64,000 nucleotides of DNA from the NCBI RefSeq assembly GCF_017357225.1, contig NZ_CP071604.1, positions 1,119,001-1,183,000 on the forward strand, written 5' to 3'. Origin of the DNA: Rhizobium binae. Lineage in GTDB: Bacteria > Pseudomonadota > Alphaproteobacteria > Rhizobiales > Rhizobiaceae. Positions within the stretch are counted from its first letter, which is position 1. Each line of letters opens with the position of its first letter. The notes below the pieces were generated by a model. The model did not search any database. It was not told the origin of the DNA and saw only the letters and a program-made list of their open reading frames with translations. Shown here piece after piece: positions 1-9,545 of the stretch. The translations under genes and the position numbers were made by a program.

Positions 1-239
1 TCAATCTGATTGATATAGTCTACCGTGTTTACTTCCAGCGACGAGGCTTGATAGAGGCCCAAAACACGGCCCCGGTAGCCTGTTGAAGTCGGCTCTCCCT
101 TCGTACCAACCGTGAAGACGTAATCTCCCTCGGTCAGTGCCTTTTTCGCCTGCGTGCGGGCTGCCTTGGAACCGAAAGTCAACGGCCAGCAGGGATCGCC
201 CGGCGGACCCCAGACATAGGTGAAAAAGATCTTCGGCAT
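1..239 (-). CDS. Partial small protein downstream of hsdS, cut by the window edge
   Basis: An open frame of 79 codons runs off the left edge. It begins MPKIFFTYVWGPPGDPCW and is preceded by a strong ribosome binding site (AGGGAGGGGAGC directly before ATG). The segment GDYVFTVGTKGEPT...GRVLGLYQ could belong to a small beta-rich (PUA/EVE-like) fold, but that is only a resemblance. It starts 32 bases after the hsdS stop on the same strand, so it is probably the fourth gene of the restriction-modification operon. I do not recognise the family with certainty, and the C-terminus is not in the window. Confidence 0.6.
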   Translation of the reverse strand, partial: MPKIFFTYVWGPPGDPCWPLTFGSKAARTQAKKALTEGDYVFTVGTKGEPTSTGYRGRVLGLYQASSLEVNTVDYINQI

Positions 240-270
240 GCTCCCCTCCCTTTGTGGTTCTGTGTGGCTT

Positions 271-1605
271 CTAACGTCGCCCCCGATCGCGCTTCGCCTT
301 CGGAGCCGCCGGGCGCTCGGCGCGGATACGCTCCAGCAGTTTTTCGGCAGGCTCGTCGTTTTCGTACTGGGGGACTAGTTCGCCGCGAAAGGCTTTGGCG
401 AGGGTCGCCTCGTCCAGCCGGCCCACCAATTCCAGCGCGCGCTTTGCTTGCCCTGCCAGCCGGTCGATCCTTGCGAAGGCGGATTCGATGCGGCGGACGA
501 TTTCGTGTTGTTCTTCGAGGGGCGGGACAGCGAAAGAGAACTCCTTCAGCTTCGTGGCACTGATATTAGATTGACTGACGCCATCAGTTTTCGCGTTCCA
601 TGAGAATTCGCGGCCGGAAGGACTGTTTAAAGCGTAAGTGAGGTAGCGATAGTCCAAATCAGGGCCGGCCACTATTCGTATGAGATATCCAGCAAATATC
701 GCCTCTCGCTCCCCGCTATACAGAGCTGTCTTGCCGACCAACGCTGGACTGTTCGTCCTATTGAACAGGACGTCTCCTGGGGTAAGCCGGTACTTTTCGA
801 TCTCATCTTTATCGTTCGTGTATACCAAGTCGGTCCAATCGAGCTTGCCTTCCTGAAGGTTGGCCATTCTAAGGACGGGGATAGATCCCGACTTCTGCGA
901 TTTCGCTGCGGATCCATAGGCAAATGAACCTGCAACGTCCCCTAGCCGAACTGGTAGTGGCCAGTTGTCGTCGCCCCTCCACTCCCGCGTTAACTCCCCG
1001 CTGAACGCCCTACTGAGCACGGCCTGCTTGTAGCGGGAGACGAGAGTTTCGATGCGGGTGAGTTCGGTGCGGGCGCGGGCGGATTTCGCGTTCAGCGCAT
1101 CCAGCTTGGCCACGATGCGCTTTTGTTCGGCCAGAGGTGGGAGAGGTAGCACAGTTGCTTCCAAGAACTGCCTGGGGACACGACGCTGTCCCACCGCGCC
1201 GGTCATTGAGCGCTCTGCTATCTGCCTGTAGCTCTTGCGGCGGAGAAACCGCCACAGGAAATCGGGTTCGGCGGCGCCTTTCGATCTAAGAACATGAAAC
1301 TCCGTGGAACCGCACGCCATGCCATTCGCCAAATCACGCGCAACCGCAATCTTTCCATTTTCCATGCACGGGGTGATCTTTGCGAAAATGACATCTCGAT
1401 CTGAAAAGTGGGTGTAGCCTTTCCAAACTTCCGAGAGTGGCCGCATGTTTGACTTGTCTACTATTGTGCCAGTCTCATCGTCCACCGCAGGCATAGGCAC
1501 GAAGTTCACTTCCAACGCCCGATTTGTTTCGGGATCGTGCTTGGGATTGAACTCGCAAAGCTCGTCCAGCGTCGCCTCCACCCATCCCGTTGGCAACTCG
1601 CTCAT
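271..1605 (-). CDS. hsdS: Type I restriction-modification specificity subunit HsdS
   Basis: HsdS reads the bipartite DNA target for the HsdM2S methylase and the HsdR2M2S nuclease. The 444-residue protein shows the usual two-fold architecture: a target recognition domain (about 1-150), a conserved helical spacer with the PPLAEQKRIVAKLDAL motif, a second recognition domain (about 215-360), and a second spacer with PPLEEQHEIVRRI followed by a long helix. Both helices look intact, so a full bipartite specificity is expected. Its ATG overlaps the hsdM stop by four bases (ATGA), showing translational coupling. The recognition sequence cannot be predicted from the protein. Confidence 0.95.
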   Translation of the reverse strand: MSELPTGWVEATLDELCEFNPKHDPETNRALEVNFVPMPAVDDETGTIVDKSNMRPLSEVWKGYTHFSDRDVIFAKITPCMENGKIAVARDLANGMACGSTEFHVLRSKGAAEPDFLWRFLRRKSYRQIAERSMTGAVGQRRVPRQFLEATVLPLPPLAEQKRIVAKLDALNAKSARARTELTRIETLVSRYKQAVLSRAFSGELTREWRGDDNWPLPVRLGDVAGSFAYGSAAKSQKSGSIPVLRMANLQEGKLDWTDLVYTNDKDEIEKYRLTPGDVLFNRTNSPALVGKTALYSGEREAIFAGYLIRIVAGPDLDYRYLTYALNSPSGREFSWNAKTDGVSQSNISATKLKEFSFAVPPLEEQHEIVRRIESAFARIDRLAGQAKRALELVGRLDEATLAKAFRGELVPQYENDEPAEKLLERIRAERPAAPKAKRDRGRR

Positions 1606-3137
1606 TCCGCCGCCTCCAGCAGCTCATCGCCGAGTTCCGTCATCAGCGCCTCGATCTCCAGCGTGGCGGCCTGCAGATGGCCGAGAATGGCAACGGCGAT
1701 ATCGTCGGGTTCGGTCAGGCCTTCTTCCGCTTCTTCCTCCGCCTCCCGCAGCCAGGAGATGTCGAGATTGTCTCCGCGTTTGGCGATGTCCTCGCGTTCG
1801 AACTTGCGCCAGCGGCCGGCCTCGCCTTCATCTGCGCCGCGCTCCGTCCCGTACGGACTCGTGCCGAAGGCCTGTTCAAAACCTTCGAAATGGGCTTCCG
1901 TCAGCGGCGTGGTCTTGCCGAATTTCGGCATCTGGGCGCGCAGGTCATAAATCCAGACGGCCTTGGTATTGCCGGTCTCGGTCTTGCCGCGCGTCAGGAA
2001 GATGACATTCGTCTTGACGCCCTGCGCATAAAAAATGCCGGTCGGCAGGCGCAGGACGGTGTGCAGGTCGCACCAGTCCATTATCAACTGGCGAAGCTGT
2101 TTGCCGCGTCCGTCTTCAAACAGCACATTATCAGGCACAACGATCGCGGCGCGGCCACCGGGCTGTAGCGCGCGAATGCAATGCTCGACAAAGGGAAGCT
2201 GATAAGAGGAGACGGTGGCCGTGACGGAGAGGTCATCGCGCGTCGGCGCACCACCCGCCGGGCCAAAGGGAGGATTGGTGAGAATGAGGTTGGCGCGGCC
2301 GAGACCCTTGCCTTTGTCCGAGAGCGTATCGCCGAGATCGACACGGTCGCTGTCTATGTCGTGCAGATAAAGGTTCATCAGCAGCAGGCGCAGCGTGCCC
2401 GGCACGTTTTCCATTCCGTGAATGGCGTGGCGCTTCTGGAACTCTTGCTCCTTCTCGCCGAGATCGAAATAGTTGTCGGTGCGGGACCGCATGTAACGAT
2501 CGGCAGCGATGAGGAAGCCACCCGTGCCGGCGGCGGGATCCTGGATCACCTCGCCGGGCTGCGGCTGCATGAGGCGTACCAGAAGTTCGATCAGCACGCG
2601 CGGGGTGAAATACTGCCCGGCGCCGCGCTTGGTTTCTTCCGCATTCTTCTGCAGCAGTCCTTCATAGAGATCGCCGAACTGGTCGCGCTCTTCGGAAAAC
2701 CAGTCCAGCTCGTCGATCGCGGTGACCAGCGTCGTCAGGTTCTGTGGTTCGCGGATGAAGGTGGAGGCGTTGTCGAAGATCTTCTGCACCATTTCCGGCA
2801 GCGGCCTTGCATCTGAGTAGCGCTTGCGCTCGTCCGGCGTGGCGTTTTCGCCAGGCGGCAGGATGAGAGCATCGTCTTTGCCGAGCCGGGTGCTGGTGGC
2901 GCCGAGTGTGACCAGCACATTGCGGTAATGCTCCAGCTTGCGCAGGCCGTTTTCTGCGACAAGATCCGCCCAGCGCATGGTCTTCGGCAGGCTACCCGTC
3001 TCGCGATTGCGCTCGGCCATCATCTTCAGGAACAGCAGATAGGTCAGCTCGGTGACGTATTGCTGGTAGGTGATGCCGTCCTTGCGCAGGACCGTGCAGA
3101 GGCGCCAGAGTTTCTGGACGATGGCATTGGAGTTCAT
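1602..3137 (-). CDS. hsdM: Type I restriction-modification DNA methyltransferase subunit HsdM
   Basis: This 511-residue N6-adenine methyltransferase subunit pairs with HsdS. The N-terminal helical HsdM domain (about 1-140) is followed by a class I SAM-dependent methylase fold. The SAM-binding motif DPAAGTGGFL lies near residue 200, and the catalytic NPPFG motif (the N/DPPF class of adenine methylases) near 290. Length and domain order are normal for HsdM. The gene lies 77 bases downstream of hsdR and overlaps hsdS by four bases, so all three are probably one transcript. No disruption is visible. Confidence 0.96.
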   Translation of the reverse strand: MNSNAIVQKLWRLCTVLRKDGITYQQYVTELTYLLFLKMMAERNRETGSLPKTMRWADLVAENGLRKLEHYRNVLVTLGATSTRLGKDDALILPPGENATPDERKRYSDARPLPEMVQKIFDNASTFIREPQNLTTLVTAIDELDWFSEERDQFGDLYEGLLQKNAEETKRGAGQYFTPRVLIELLVRLMQPQPGEVIQDPAAGTGGFLIAADRYMRSRTDNYFDLGEKEQEFQKRHAIHGMENVPGTLRLLLMNLYLHDIDSDRVDLGDTLSDKGKGLGRANLILTNPPFGPAGGAPTRDDLSVTATVSSYQLPFVEHCIRALQPGGRAAIVVPDNVLFEDGRGKQLRQLIMDWCDLHTVLRLPTGIFYAQGVKTNVIFLTRGKTETGNTKAVWIYDLRAQMPKFGKTTPLTEAHFEGFEQAFGTSPYGTERGADEGEAGRWRKFEREDIAKRGDNLDISWLREAEEEAEEGLTEPDDIAVAILGHLQAATLEIEALMTELGDELLEAAE

Positions 3138-3214
3138 GCAGGCATTCTTTCAGGTCAGGGATCTGTTTTGCGTTTGTAGCGGGTGAGGGCTGAGGGTCAA
3201 CGGTGGCGAAGAGA

Positions 3215-6200
3215 TCAGGCGGCGGGTGGTGCCCAGATCGCCTCGTTGAAGGCGTGGAGAACCTCGTCGAGATCACCATCGAACTCTTGCGAGATTCGGT
3301 TGAAGCCGCCCTTGTCTGCAAAGACGCCCTGATCGAGCAGGGTCGGATCCGCCACCGGCTTGTCCTTCAGTGCCCGGCCGATACGCCGCAGCCATTCCTT
3401 CTGCTTCTGTGTCCACGGGCGGGAGGCCTCGATCTTGAGGATCGCATTGTCGACGCGGGTGGCATAGGGAATGAGCGGATCGCCGAGGGCCGCCTGGCGC
3501 ACGAATCCGATGATATGGGCGGCGATATCGGCATTGCGGGCGCGGCCGTAGGCGGCGCGCAGCATCGCTTCGGAATAGTTCTTCTCATCCAGCAGGCCCG
3601 CGAGCTCCGAGAGTTCCTTGCGGGTCAGGTCACGCGGACGCTGGGTCACGGCGATCAGCGCCGGCGCCTGGTTCATGTTCTCGCGCACGAAACGCTCGAA
3701 GCCGGTAATGTAGTCCTCCGGCGTCGTGTTCTTGCCGAAGATTTCCTCGATGCGCAGCAACTCGTCCTCGTGGGTGGAGATGACGACACCATCGTTGCCC
3801 CTCGCCGTCTGCACCGGTCGGCGCTCCAGAAGCTCGACGGCTCGGGGATGGGCCGAGAGCCAGGCCTCAAGCTCAGGACCGGAGCAGGTGGACAGCCGCT
3901 GCACCATCATTTCCAGTGTCTCGCCGGTGTGGCGCTCGAAGCTTTCGCGCGTCTCATCATCCATGCGCCTGGTCATGGCACGCATGCGCACGATCACCTG
4001 TCCGGCGACCCAGCTCTTGTCTTCCTCCGTCGCGGCATTCTGCAAGTCGGTTACCAACTGGCTGAGCGACACATCCGGCTTGACGACGACCGGGCGCATA
4101 TCGGTCATCTCCTGCAGCTCGGCATAGAGATCGACGGCATCAAAGATTCGGAAATTCTCCTTGCCGATCTCGGGGCAAAGGCGCGTGGCGCGGCCGATCA
4201 TCTGGTCATAGAGGATGCGGCTTTTCACCCTGCGCACGAAGACCAGGTTGCAGATGGAGGGCACGTCGACGCCGGTGGTCAAGAGATCCACGGTGACGAC
4301 ATATTTCGGATAGGGATCGTTTTTGAACTTGAGGATCAGGTCGTCGGCCTTGTCGACATTGCCGGTGATCTTCATCACCATGGCATGCGGCACGGCGTCT
4401 TTGCCATGTTCATTCTGCAGTTCCTCGACCAGCAGGCGCACGATATCATCGGCGTGGGCATCGCGGGCGGCGAAGATCAGCGTCTTGCCCGGCTTGCCTG
4501 GTGGGATTTCCGTGGCGATAGCTCGGCAGACCATGCGGTTGAAAGCTTCCGAGTAGACCCGCTTGTTGAAATCGGCGACGTCGTAGTCGAGCGAGACTTC
4601 ATCCGGAAGTTCGAAGAGGTCGATCTGTCCGGTCGTGCGATCGATGATCTCAACCTCTTCGCCGCCATCGAAATGGATGCCGGCTTCCGAAAGCGCCGTC
4701 GTGATGCGCTTCGGTGGCAAGTGATCGTTGAGGTAGCCCTCGACGACAGCCTGGCGGTAACCGTAGTGGAAGACCGGATGACCGAAGATTTCGCGGGTAT
4801 GCAGCGCGGGCGTCGCCGTCAGCGCCACCTTCACGGCGTCGAAATAGTCGAGGATCTGTCGATAGGCCGACTGGTAGTCGTCCAGATTGCGGAAGCCGAT
4901 ATCGCCTTCCCGCAGCTCCGCGTCGAGCGTGTAGCCGCGATGGGCTTCATCGACGATGATGCAATCGAAGGTGCCGGGCGTTGGACGCTTCGCGGGATCC
5001 GGCTCGTTCAAGATCCGGGCGATCAGCGACTGAACCGTCGCGACCTGGACCTGGTCCTCCGTCTCCGGAATTTTCTTATCCAGGCCTGCGACCTTGTAGA
5101 TCTGAGCGAAGTTCAGCAAGCCTTCGATCTCGGTCGTCTCCAGCGCGTCGTTCGTCTGTTTGCCAAGGGCTTTGCGGTCGACGAGGAAGAGGATGCGGCG
5201 AAACCGCTTGTGCTTGAGCAGCCGGTACATCAGCGCGATAGCGGTACGCGTCTTGCCGGTGCCGGTTGCCATGGAGACGAGAATGTCACGTTGGCCAGCA
5301 ACGACCGCATTCTCGATCGCGGCGATCGCTTCTTCCTGGTAGGGGCGCATCTTGCCCTTGCCGAAGCTCTCCTCGGCCAAGCCCCGGGCAGCCGCATCGA
5401 GATCTGTTTCCAGAATCTCGAGCAGATCTCTTGGCGAGAACCACGCTGTGAGAGGCCTTGCATGATCGGTGTCACGGCGCAGGTCGCAGAACCAGATGCC
5501 GGATTTAGTCTGCCATTGTCTGACGAAGGGGCGGCCATTGGTGGCGAAGACAAAGGGCACGCGGAAGGGATCGGCCAGCCCATGTTTCCACGGTCCGTGG
5601 GGATGGCGATGATCCGCCGGCAGTTCGATGGTTCGAGCGTAACGCTCGGCCTGGTGAAGCGTTGACGGCACATCTATGCTCTCGCGCTTTGCCTCGATGA
5701 CACCGACGCAGGTAAGCCCGATAAAAAGAGCGTAGTCGGCGCGTCCGCCTTCCGACGGCCATTCGGCAATTGCGAGATTTCGGCTTTCCTCCGGCCACGC
5801 GCCCTTCTGATGGACGAGGGTGTCGCTGTCGGCCTCCCAGCCGGCATCGACAAGCTGCATATCGATGAGGCGCCGGGTCTGTCTTTCGTCGAGTTCCAGC
5901 CGGCTTGCGGCCTGCAGGCCCGCATGCTTGAACTCCATTTGCAGCTGTTGCGGCTGCGCCTCTGCTTGTTTCTGCAGCTCCGACAGCTTCCGAGCGAGAT
6001 CGGCTTGGTTGGCCTCCAGCTCGAGTGCCGCTTGCTCCCTAACGACATGTTGCTCGGTCGCTTGCCGGGCAAGTTCCTCGGCTGCGGCTCGTGCGTTGGC
6101 CAGTTCGTCCGCTGATGCATGCGCGGCAGCCAGTTTCGCCTCGGCTTCCTGTACCTGGCGCCGGAGAGCATCGAGTTCGGACTGCGTGGCCTGATCCGCT

Positions 6201-6658
6201 TCCTGCGAAGGTCTCGGCGGCACGAAGGGACCGGGTTTGAAATTCGCATCGCGACCATAGGTGCGCCGATACCAGACACCGAGCGCGCGGCAGAATTTGA
6301 GGGCAGAGAGCGCCTCTGCGGATGAGCCGCCGAAGCCATGAGTCGCCGCGTTGCCGGCCTTGCGCACCGCGTGAAAGATATCGGACACTTCGCGAGGCAA
6401 GACCTGCTGGGTCGCGAGGCGGCGGAGAAGATCATGTGTCGTCTCCCGGTCGGCGGCATTGTAGACGCCGGAAAGAGCCGCGATCTCCTTGACCATGTAT
6501 TCGCCGAACTGACGGCTTTTGATCAGCGATGTGTTTGCGTCTTCCGGAAAGAAACGCTCGGCCAGCACGCCAAGTCGGTGGAGCTCCGGACTAATCTCCC
6601 TGAGATGATCAAAATTCGCCGACAACTGCGCTACCCAATGCCCCGATCCCCATTGCAT
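3215..6658 (-). CDS. hsdR: Type I restriction endonuclease subunit HsdR (EcoEI-like)
   Basis: This is the 1147-residue motor/nuclease subunit. In order it shows an N-terminal DUF4145-like domain (about 25-145), a long Ala/Glu/Gln-rich coiled coil (about 155-260), an HSDR_N nuclease with ADYALF...VIEAKR (PD-(D/E)xK) near 310, and a helicase with Walker A MATGTGKT near 465 and DEAH near 570. The C-terminal part resembles EcoEI-type HsdR. The frame is open 37 codons further upstream, but MQWGSGHW at 6658 begins the conserved part, so I start there. The RBS at that ATG is weak. hsdR is the first gene of the hsdR-hsdM-hsdS order. Confidence 0.93.
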   Translation of the reverse strand: MQWGSGHWVAQLSANFDHLREISPELHRLGVLAERFFPEDANTSLIKSRQFGEYMVKEIAALSGVYNAADRETTHDLLRRLATQQVLPREVSDIFHAVRKAGNAATHGFGGSSAEALSALKFCRALGVWYRRTYGRDANFKPGPFVPPRPSQEADQATQSELDALRRQVQEAEAKLAAAHASADELANARAAAEELARQATEQHVVREQAALELEANQADLARKLSELQKQAEAQPQQLQMEFKHAGLQAASRLELDERQTRRLIDMQLVDAGWEADSDTLVHQKGAWPEESRNLAIAEWPSEGGRADYALFIGLTCVGVIEAKRESIDVPSTLHQAERYARTIELPADHRHPHGPWKHGLADPFRVPFVFATNGRPFVRQWQTKSGIWFCDLRRDTDHARPLTAWFSPRDLLEILETDLDAAARGLAEESFGKGKMRPYQEEAIAAIENAVVAGQRDILVSMATGTGKTRTAIALMYRLLKHKRFRRILFLVDRKALGKQTNDALETTEIEGLLNFAQIYKVAGLDKKIPETEDQVQVATVQSLIARILNEPDPAKRPTPGTFDCIIVDEAHRGYTLDAELREGDIGFRNLDDYQSAYRQILDYFDAVKVALTATPALHTREIFGHPVFHYGYRQAVVEGYLNDHLPPKRITTALSEAGIHFDGGEEVEIIDRTTGQIDLFELPDEVSLDYDVADFNKRVYSEAFNRMVCRAIATEIPPGKPGKTLIFAARDAHADDIVRLLVEELQNEHGKDAVPHAMVMKITGNVDKADDLILKFKNDPYPKYVVTVDLLTTGVDVPSICNLVFVRRVKSRILYDQMIGRATRLCPEIGKENFRIFDAVDLYAELQEMTDMRPVVVKPDVSLSQLVTDLQNAATEEDKSWVAGQVIVRMRAMTRRMDDETRESFERHTGETLEMMVQRLSTCSGPELEAWLSAHPRAVELLERRPVQTARGNDGVVISTHEDELLRIEEIFGKNTTPEDYITGFERFVRENMNQAPALIAVTQRPRDLTRKELSELAGLLDEKNYSEAMLRAAYGRARNADIAAHIIGFVRQAALGDPLIPYATRVDNAILKIEASRPWTQKQKEWLRRIGRALKDKPVADPTLLDQGVFADKGGFNRISQEFDGDLDEVLHAFNEAIWAPPAA

Positions 6659-6823
6659 ACATGCCACACGTTCTGAGTGCGGGCAAATGACTCCTACGAA
6701 ATGTTGAGTGGAAATTATTTCTGATAGATTAAGTGCGGAGAAGTTGAGAATTGAACAAGCAATCGACAAGCATCGGCAATTTCGGTGCCACTCGCCTAGT
6801 CCGCTTCCACCTTACCGGCTGGG

Positions 6824-7591
6824 TTAAAACAACCGCACCCCCGTTAACCCCGCCAGCCTCTCCACCAGCGCCTCCTGAAACCCCACATCACCCACCTCCG
6901 CCGCCGCCTCCCGCTGCCGCCGGTGATACCAATACCCGCCGCTCACCTTCGCAGCTTCGTCCTCGCTCGTCGCAAGCCATGTCTGCGTCAGATGCCCCAT
7001 CTCCAGATCGTCAGGCGCGCCGGCGCCGCCCATTTTGGTTGGCACCCAGCCGGGGTCGACGGAGTTGCTGAGCACGTCGGGCCAGTGGCGGGCGATGGCG
7101 GCGGAAAGCGTGGCGATGTAGAGCTTGCTTTCGGAATAGGCCTGGCTGGCGCTCCATGGCCGCTTCTTCCAGTCGATATCGTCAAGCGCGCTGCTGCCGC
7201 TGCGGTGCATGCCGCTGGTGAGATAGACCAGCCGGTGGGGCCGCGTGATCCAGGCGGTGAGGAGATAGGGGGCGAGCGTGTTGACCGCCAGCGTTTTGGC
7301 GTGGCCTTCGGGCGTTTCGCCGCGGCTGCGCTCGAGGTAGATGCCGGCATTGTGGATGACGGCGTCCATGCGGCCGATGGCGTTGACCTGCTCGGCGATC
7401 GAGCGGGTTTCCGCAGCACTGGCGAGATCGCCGATGACGAGGCCGAGGGCGGCGGCGGAGGTCTCGGCGATGGCCGCGGCGCGCTCGCGGGAGCGGGCGT
7501 GGAGGACGACCTCGTGGCCTTCGCGGATGAGGGTGCGGGCGGCGGCGAGGCCGAGGCCATCGGTGGAACCGGTGATGAAGATGCGGCTCAT
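6824..7591 (-). CDS. Short-chain dehydrogenase/reductase
   Basis: The 255-residue protein is a classical SDR with a Rossmann fold. The N-terminal cofactor motif is TGSTDGLG, the structural motif is HNAGIY, and the catalytic segment is YLTSGMH (Ser) followed by YSESK (Tyr-x-x-x-Lys). The substrate is unknown. The frame extends 42 codons upstream, but that stretch is Pro-rich and atypical, and MSRIFITGSTDGLG is the normal SDR beginning. It is a single leftward gene. A 165-base AT-rich spacer separates it from the hsd operon promoter region, and nothing links the two functionally. Confidence 0.88.
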   Translation of the reverse strand: MSRIFITGSTDGLGLAAARTLIREGHEVVLHARSRERAAAIAETSAAALGLVIGDLASAAETRSIAEQVNAIGRMDAVIHNAGIYLERSRGETPEGHAKTLAVNTLAPYLLTAWITRPHRLVYLTSGMHRSGSSALDDIDWKKRPWSASQAYSESKLYIATLSAAIARHWPDVLSNSVDPGWVPTKMGGAGAPDDLEMGHLTQTWLATSEDEAAKVSGGYWYHRRQREAAAEVGDVGFQEALVERLAGLTGVRLF

Positions 7592-7835
7592 GGGGGTGCC
7601 TTTCGCGTGGGGCGTGGGGTGGGTGCAGAGTGCTTGGGTGGGGGTGCTTGGGTCAAGCCCAGACGATGGAGGGTGGGGAAGGGGATTGGCTGAAGGCGAG
7701 ATGTCGTTGACTCTCAAAAGTCGCCAATTCTGCTTCTCAAGCCACGTTGACTCTCAGGAGCCACACTCAAAATGGTTTGTCTTTCAATATCTGCCTTTTT
7801 TGATAGACAAACGTCGTTGAGTTGCTTCTGGGCCG

Positions 7836-7980
7836 GCCAGCCCCTCATCCGGCTGCCGCCACCTTCTCCCCGCTTGCGGGGCGAAGGGGATATGCCGCCG
7901 CCTTTCCGTTCCTCTCCAACGTCTCGTGTGGCACGTCCCCTCGCCCCGTCAAGACGGGGAGAGGGTTAGGGTGAGGGGCA
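7836..7980. repeat. Palindromic intergenic repeat (CCTCATCC/AGGGTGAGGGG type)
   Basis: This gene-free stretch is built from inverted modules. CCCTCATCCGGCTGCCGCC plus CTTCTCCCCGC on the left is matched by GACGGGGAGAGGG and GGGTGAGGGGC on the right. It is related to the larger inverted repeat at 20766-20978. The neighbouring 7592-7835 contains the short direct repeats GTTGACTCTCA and no convincing gene. Confidence 0.6.
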
Positions 7981-8083
7981 GCTTTTGGGGTGGAGCTGCA
8001 TCAGCACCGGGCATGGGTCCTCGGGTCAGGCCCGAGGACGACGGAGGGGAGGAGGGCTCTTGCCAAACCACTGCCGGCCGCAC

Positions 8084-8701
8084 TCACACGCCGGCTTCAC
8101 GCCGCAGCTCAGCCCCTGCGGCAATCGTCTGCACCAGCTCGTCCACCTCTCTTGCCAGCCGCTCCAGCGGCAGGCCCACAAAGCGCCCCTCCAGGCTGAT
8201 GCTGACGACGCCATGCACCGCGCCGAACAATGTGCGGGCGCGGATGGCGCGGTCTTCGGGGGGCATGTCGGGTTGCAGTTCGGCCAGCGGTTCGGCGATC
8301 ACGTCCATCAGGAAGAGGTGTTCGTCGAGGTGCCATTGCGGCGTTGGGCTGGTGGCGGGGGGGAAGTGGTCGAACAGCGCCTTCCAGAGATTGCGGTGTT
8401 CCACCGCGAAGGCGAGGTAGCCCTGGGCGAGGTTGCGCAGGCGATCGGTCGGGCTTTTGCCCCTGGCCTCGTCAAGCGTCAGCCTCGCCTCCAGCGCCTT
8501 CAGCGTCGCGGAATTCACATGGATGACGAGCTCGGCGAGGTCGGAGAAGACGGTGTAGAGGCCGCCGAGCGCGCAGCCGGCGTCCTGGGTGATGTCGCGG
8601 GCGCGCAGGTTGGCGAGCCCGTCGCGGGCGATGCGCTCGCGCGCCGCCTCGATCAGCCGGGCCTTCAGGTCCTCGCGTTTTTCTTCTCGTCTGCCGGCCA
8701 T
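8084..8701 (-). CDS. TetR-family transcriptional regulator
   Basis: The 205-residue protein has an N-terminal TetR helix-turn-helix (RLIEAARERIARDGLANLRARDIT...GGLYTVFSDL) and an all-helical ligand/dimerisation domain. It is divergent from the pspA-like gene at 8813, and the 111-bp intergenic region holds three copies of a 15-bp palindrome. It very likely represses both itself and the pspA-yiaA pair. ATG at 8701 (MAGRREEKRED) is preferred over the upstream in-frame ATG at 8737 because the latter lies inside the first operator copy. The inducer is unknown. Confidence 0.9.
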   Translation of the reverse strand: MAGRREEKREDLKARLIEAARERIARDGLANLRARDITQDAGCALGGLYTVFSDLAELVIHVNSATLKALEARLTLDEARGKSPTDRLRNLAQGYLAFAVEHRNLWKALFDHFPPATSPTPQWHLDEHLFLMDVIAEPLAELQPDMPPEDRAIRARTLFGAVHGVVSISLEGRFVGLPLERLAREVDELVQTIAAGAELRREAGV

Positions 8702-8722
8702 TAACCATTTCCCTTCGAATTC

Positions 8723-8796
8723 TTGAACGACGTTCAAAAATTATCTTGAACGCCGTTCATGATTCTGCCATAACTCGTCTCGTGAACAACGTTCAT
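8723..8796. promoter_or_regulatory. Three TetR-type operators between divergent genes
   Basis: Three 15-bp palindromes are present: TTGAACGACGTTCAA (8723-8737), TTGAACGCCGTTCAT (8746-8760) and GTGAACAACGTTCAT (8782-8796). The core is TGAACGnCGTTCA, with centres 23 and 36 bp apart. They fill the promoter region between the TetR gene and pspA, so binding would shut both directions. Confidence 0.85.
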
Positions 8797-8812
8797 AAAC
8801 CGGAGGACAGAA

Positions 8813-9499
8813 ATGTTCAAATTGATTTCCACATTGCTGCGGGGCAGGGCGCATGATGCCGAGCAGGCTTTCGCCGATCGCCACGCCGTGCCGCTGCTGG
8901 CCCAGCAGATCCGCGATGCGGCGCAATCGATCCAGTCGGCGCGGCGCGGCGTCGCCGTCGCCATCGCCCAGAACGAGCAGGAGAAGGCCCAGCATCAGAC
9001 GATCCTCGCCCGCATCGCCGATCTCGAGACCCGCGCCACCGCGGCACTCACCAAAGGCAATGAAGGGCTGGCGCGGGAAGCGGCCGAAGCGATCGCCTTT
9101 CTCGAGGCCGAGCGCGATGCATCGGAACAGGCGCAAAGCCAGTTCACCACCGGTATCGCCAAGCTGAAGGGCATCGTCAGGGAGGCCGAGGCGCGGCTGC
9201 AGGCGCTGCAGCGCGGCGAGCGGCTGGCCCGTGCTACGCAAGAGGCGCAGAAGCTCGATATCGCAGTCGCCGGGCCCGGCCTTGCGACGCTCGACGAGGC
9301 CGAGGAGACGCTCGCCCGGCTGCGCCTGCGCCAGAGCCAGAACGAGCTGACCGCGGCGGCGCTGAAGGAGATGGAAAGCGCCACGCGGCCGGCCGGCATC
9401 ATCGAAAAGCTCGCCAATGCCGGCTGCGGCGCGCCGCTCGCCTCATCGGCCGACGAGGTGCTCGCCCGGCTGAAGAGCCGCATCACGCCGGCCGCATGA
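8813..9499 (+). CDS. PspA/IM30-family membrane-stress protein
   Basis: The 228-residue protein is almost entirely coiled coil, beginning MFKLISTLLRG followed by long Ala/Glu/Gln/Arg-rich helices. This is the shape of PspA/IM30 (ESCRT-III-like) proteins that assemble on stressed inner membrane. It is preceded by a clear RBS (CGGAGGACAGAA before ATG) and is the first gene of a two-gene unit with the YiaA-like protein. Unlike enterobacterial psp, no PspF-type sigma-54 activator is present; a TetR repressor with three operators sits upstream instead. Confidence 0.85.
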   Translation: MFKLISTLLRGRAHDAEQAFADRHAVPLLAQQIRDAAQSIQSARRGVAVAIAQNEQEKAQHQTILARIADLETRATAALTKGNEGLAREAAEAIAFLEAERDASEQAQSQFTTGIAKLKGIVREAEARLQALQRGERLARATQEAQKLDIAVAGPGLATLDEAEETLARLRLRQSQNELTAAALKEMESATRPAGIIEKLANAGCGAPLASSADEVLARLKSRITPAA

Positions 9500-9545
9500 C
9501 ATCGTCATCCCACCATTCACCCCTAGAAATCAAAGGGTCACTGAA

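Noticed and set aside
3203..5665. 820-codon plus-strand frame
   Set aside because: It is antisense to hsdR and shows no protein motif.
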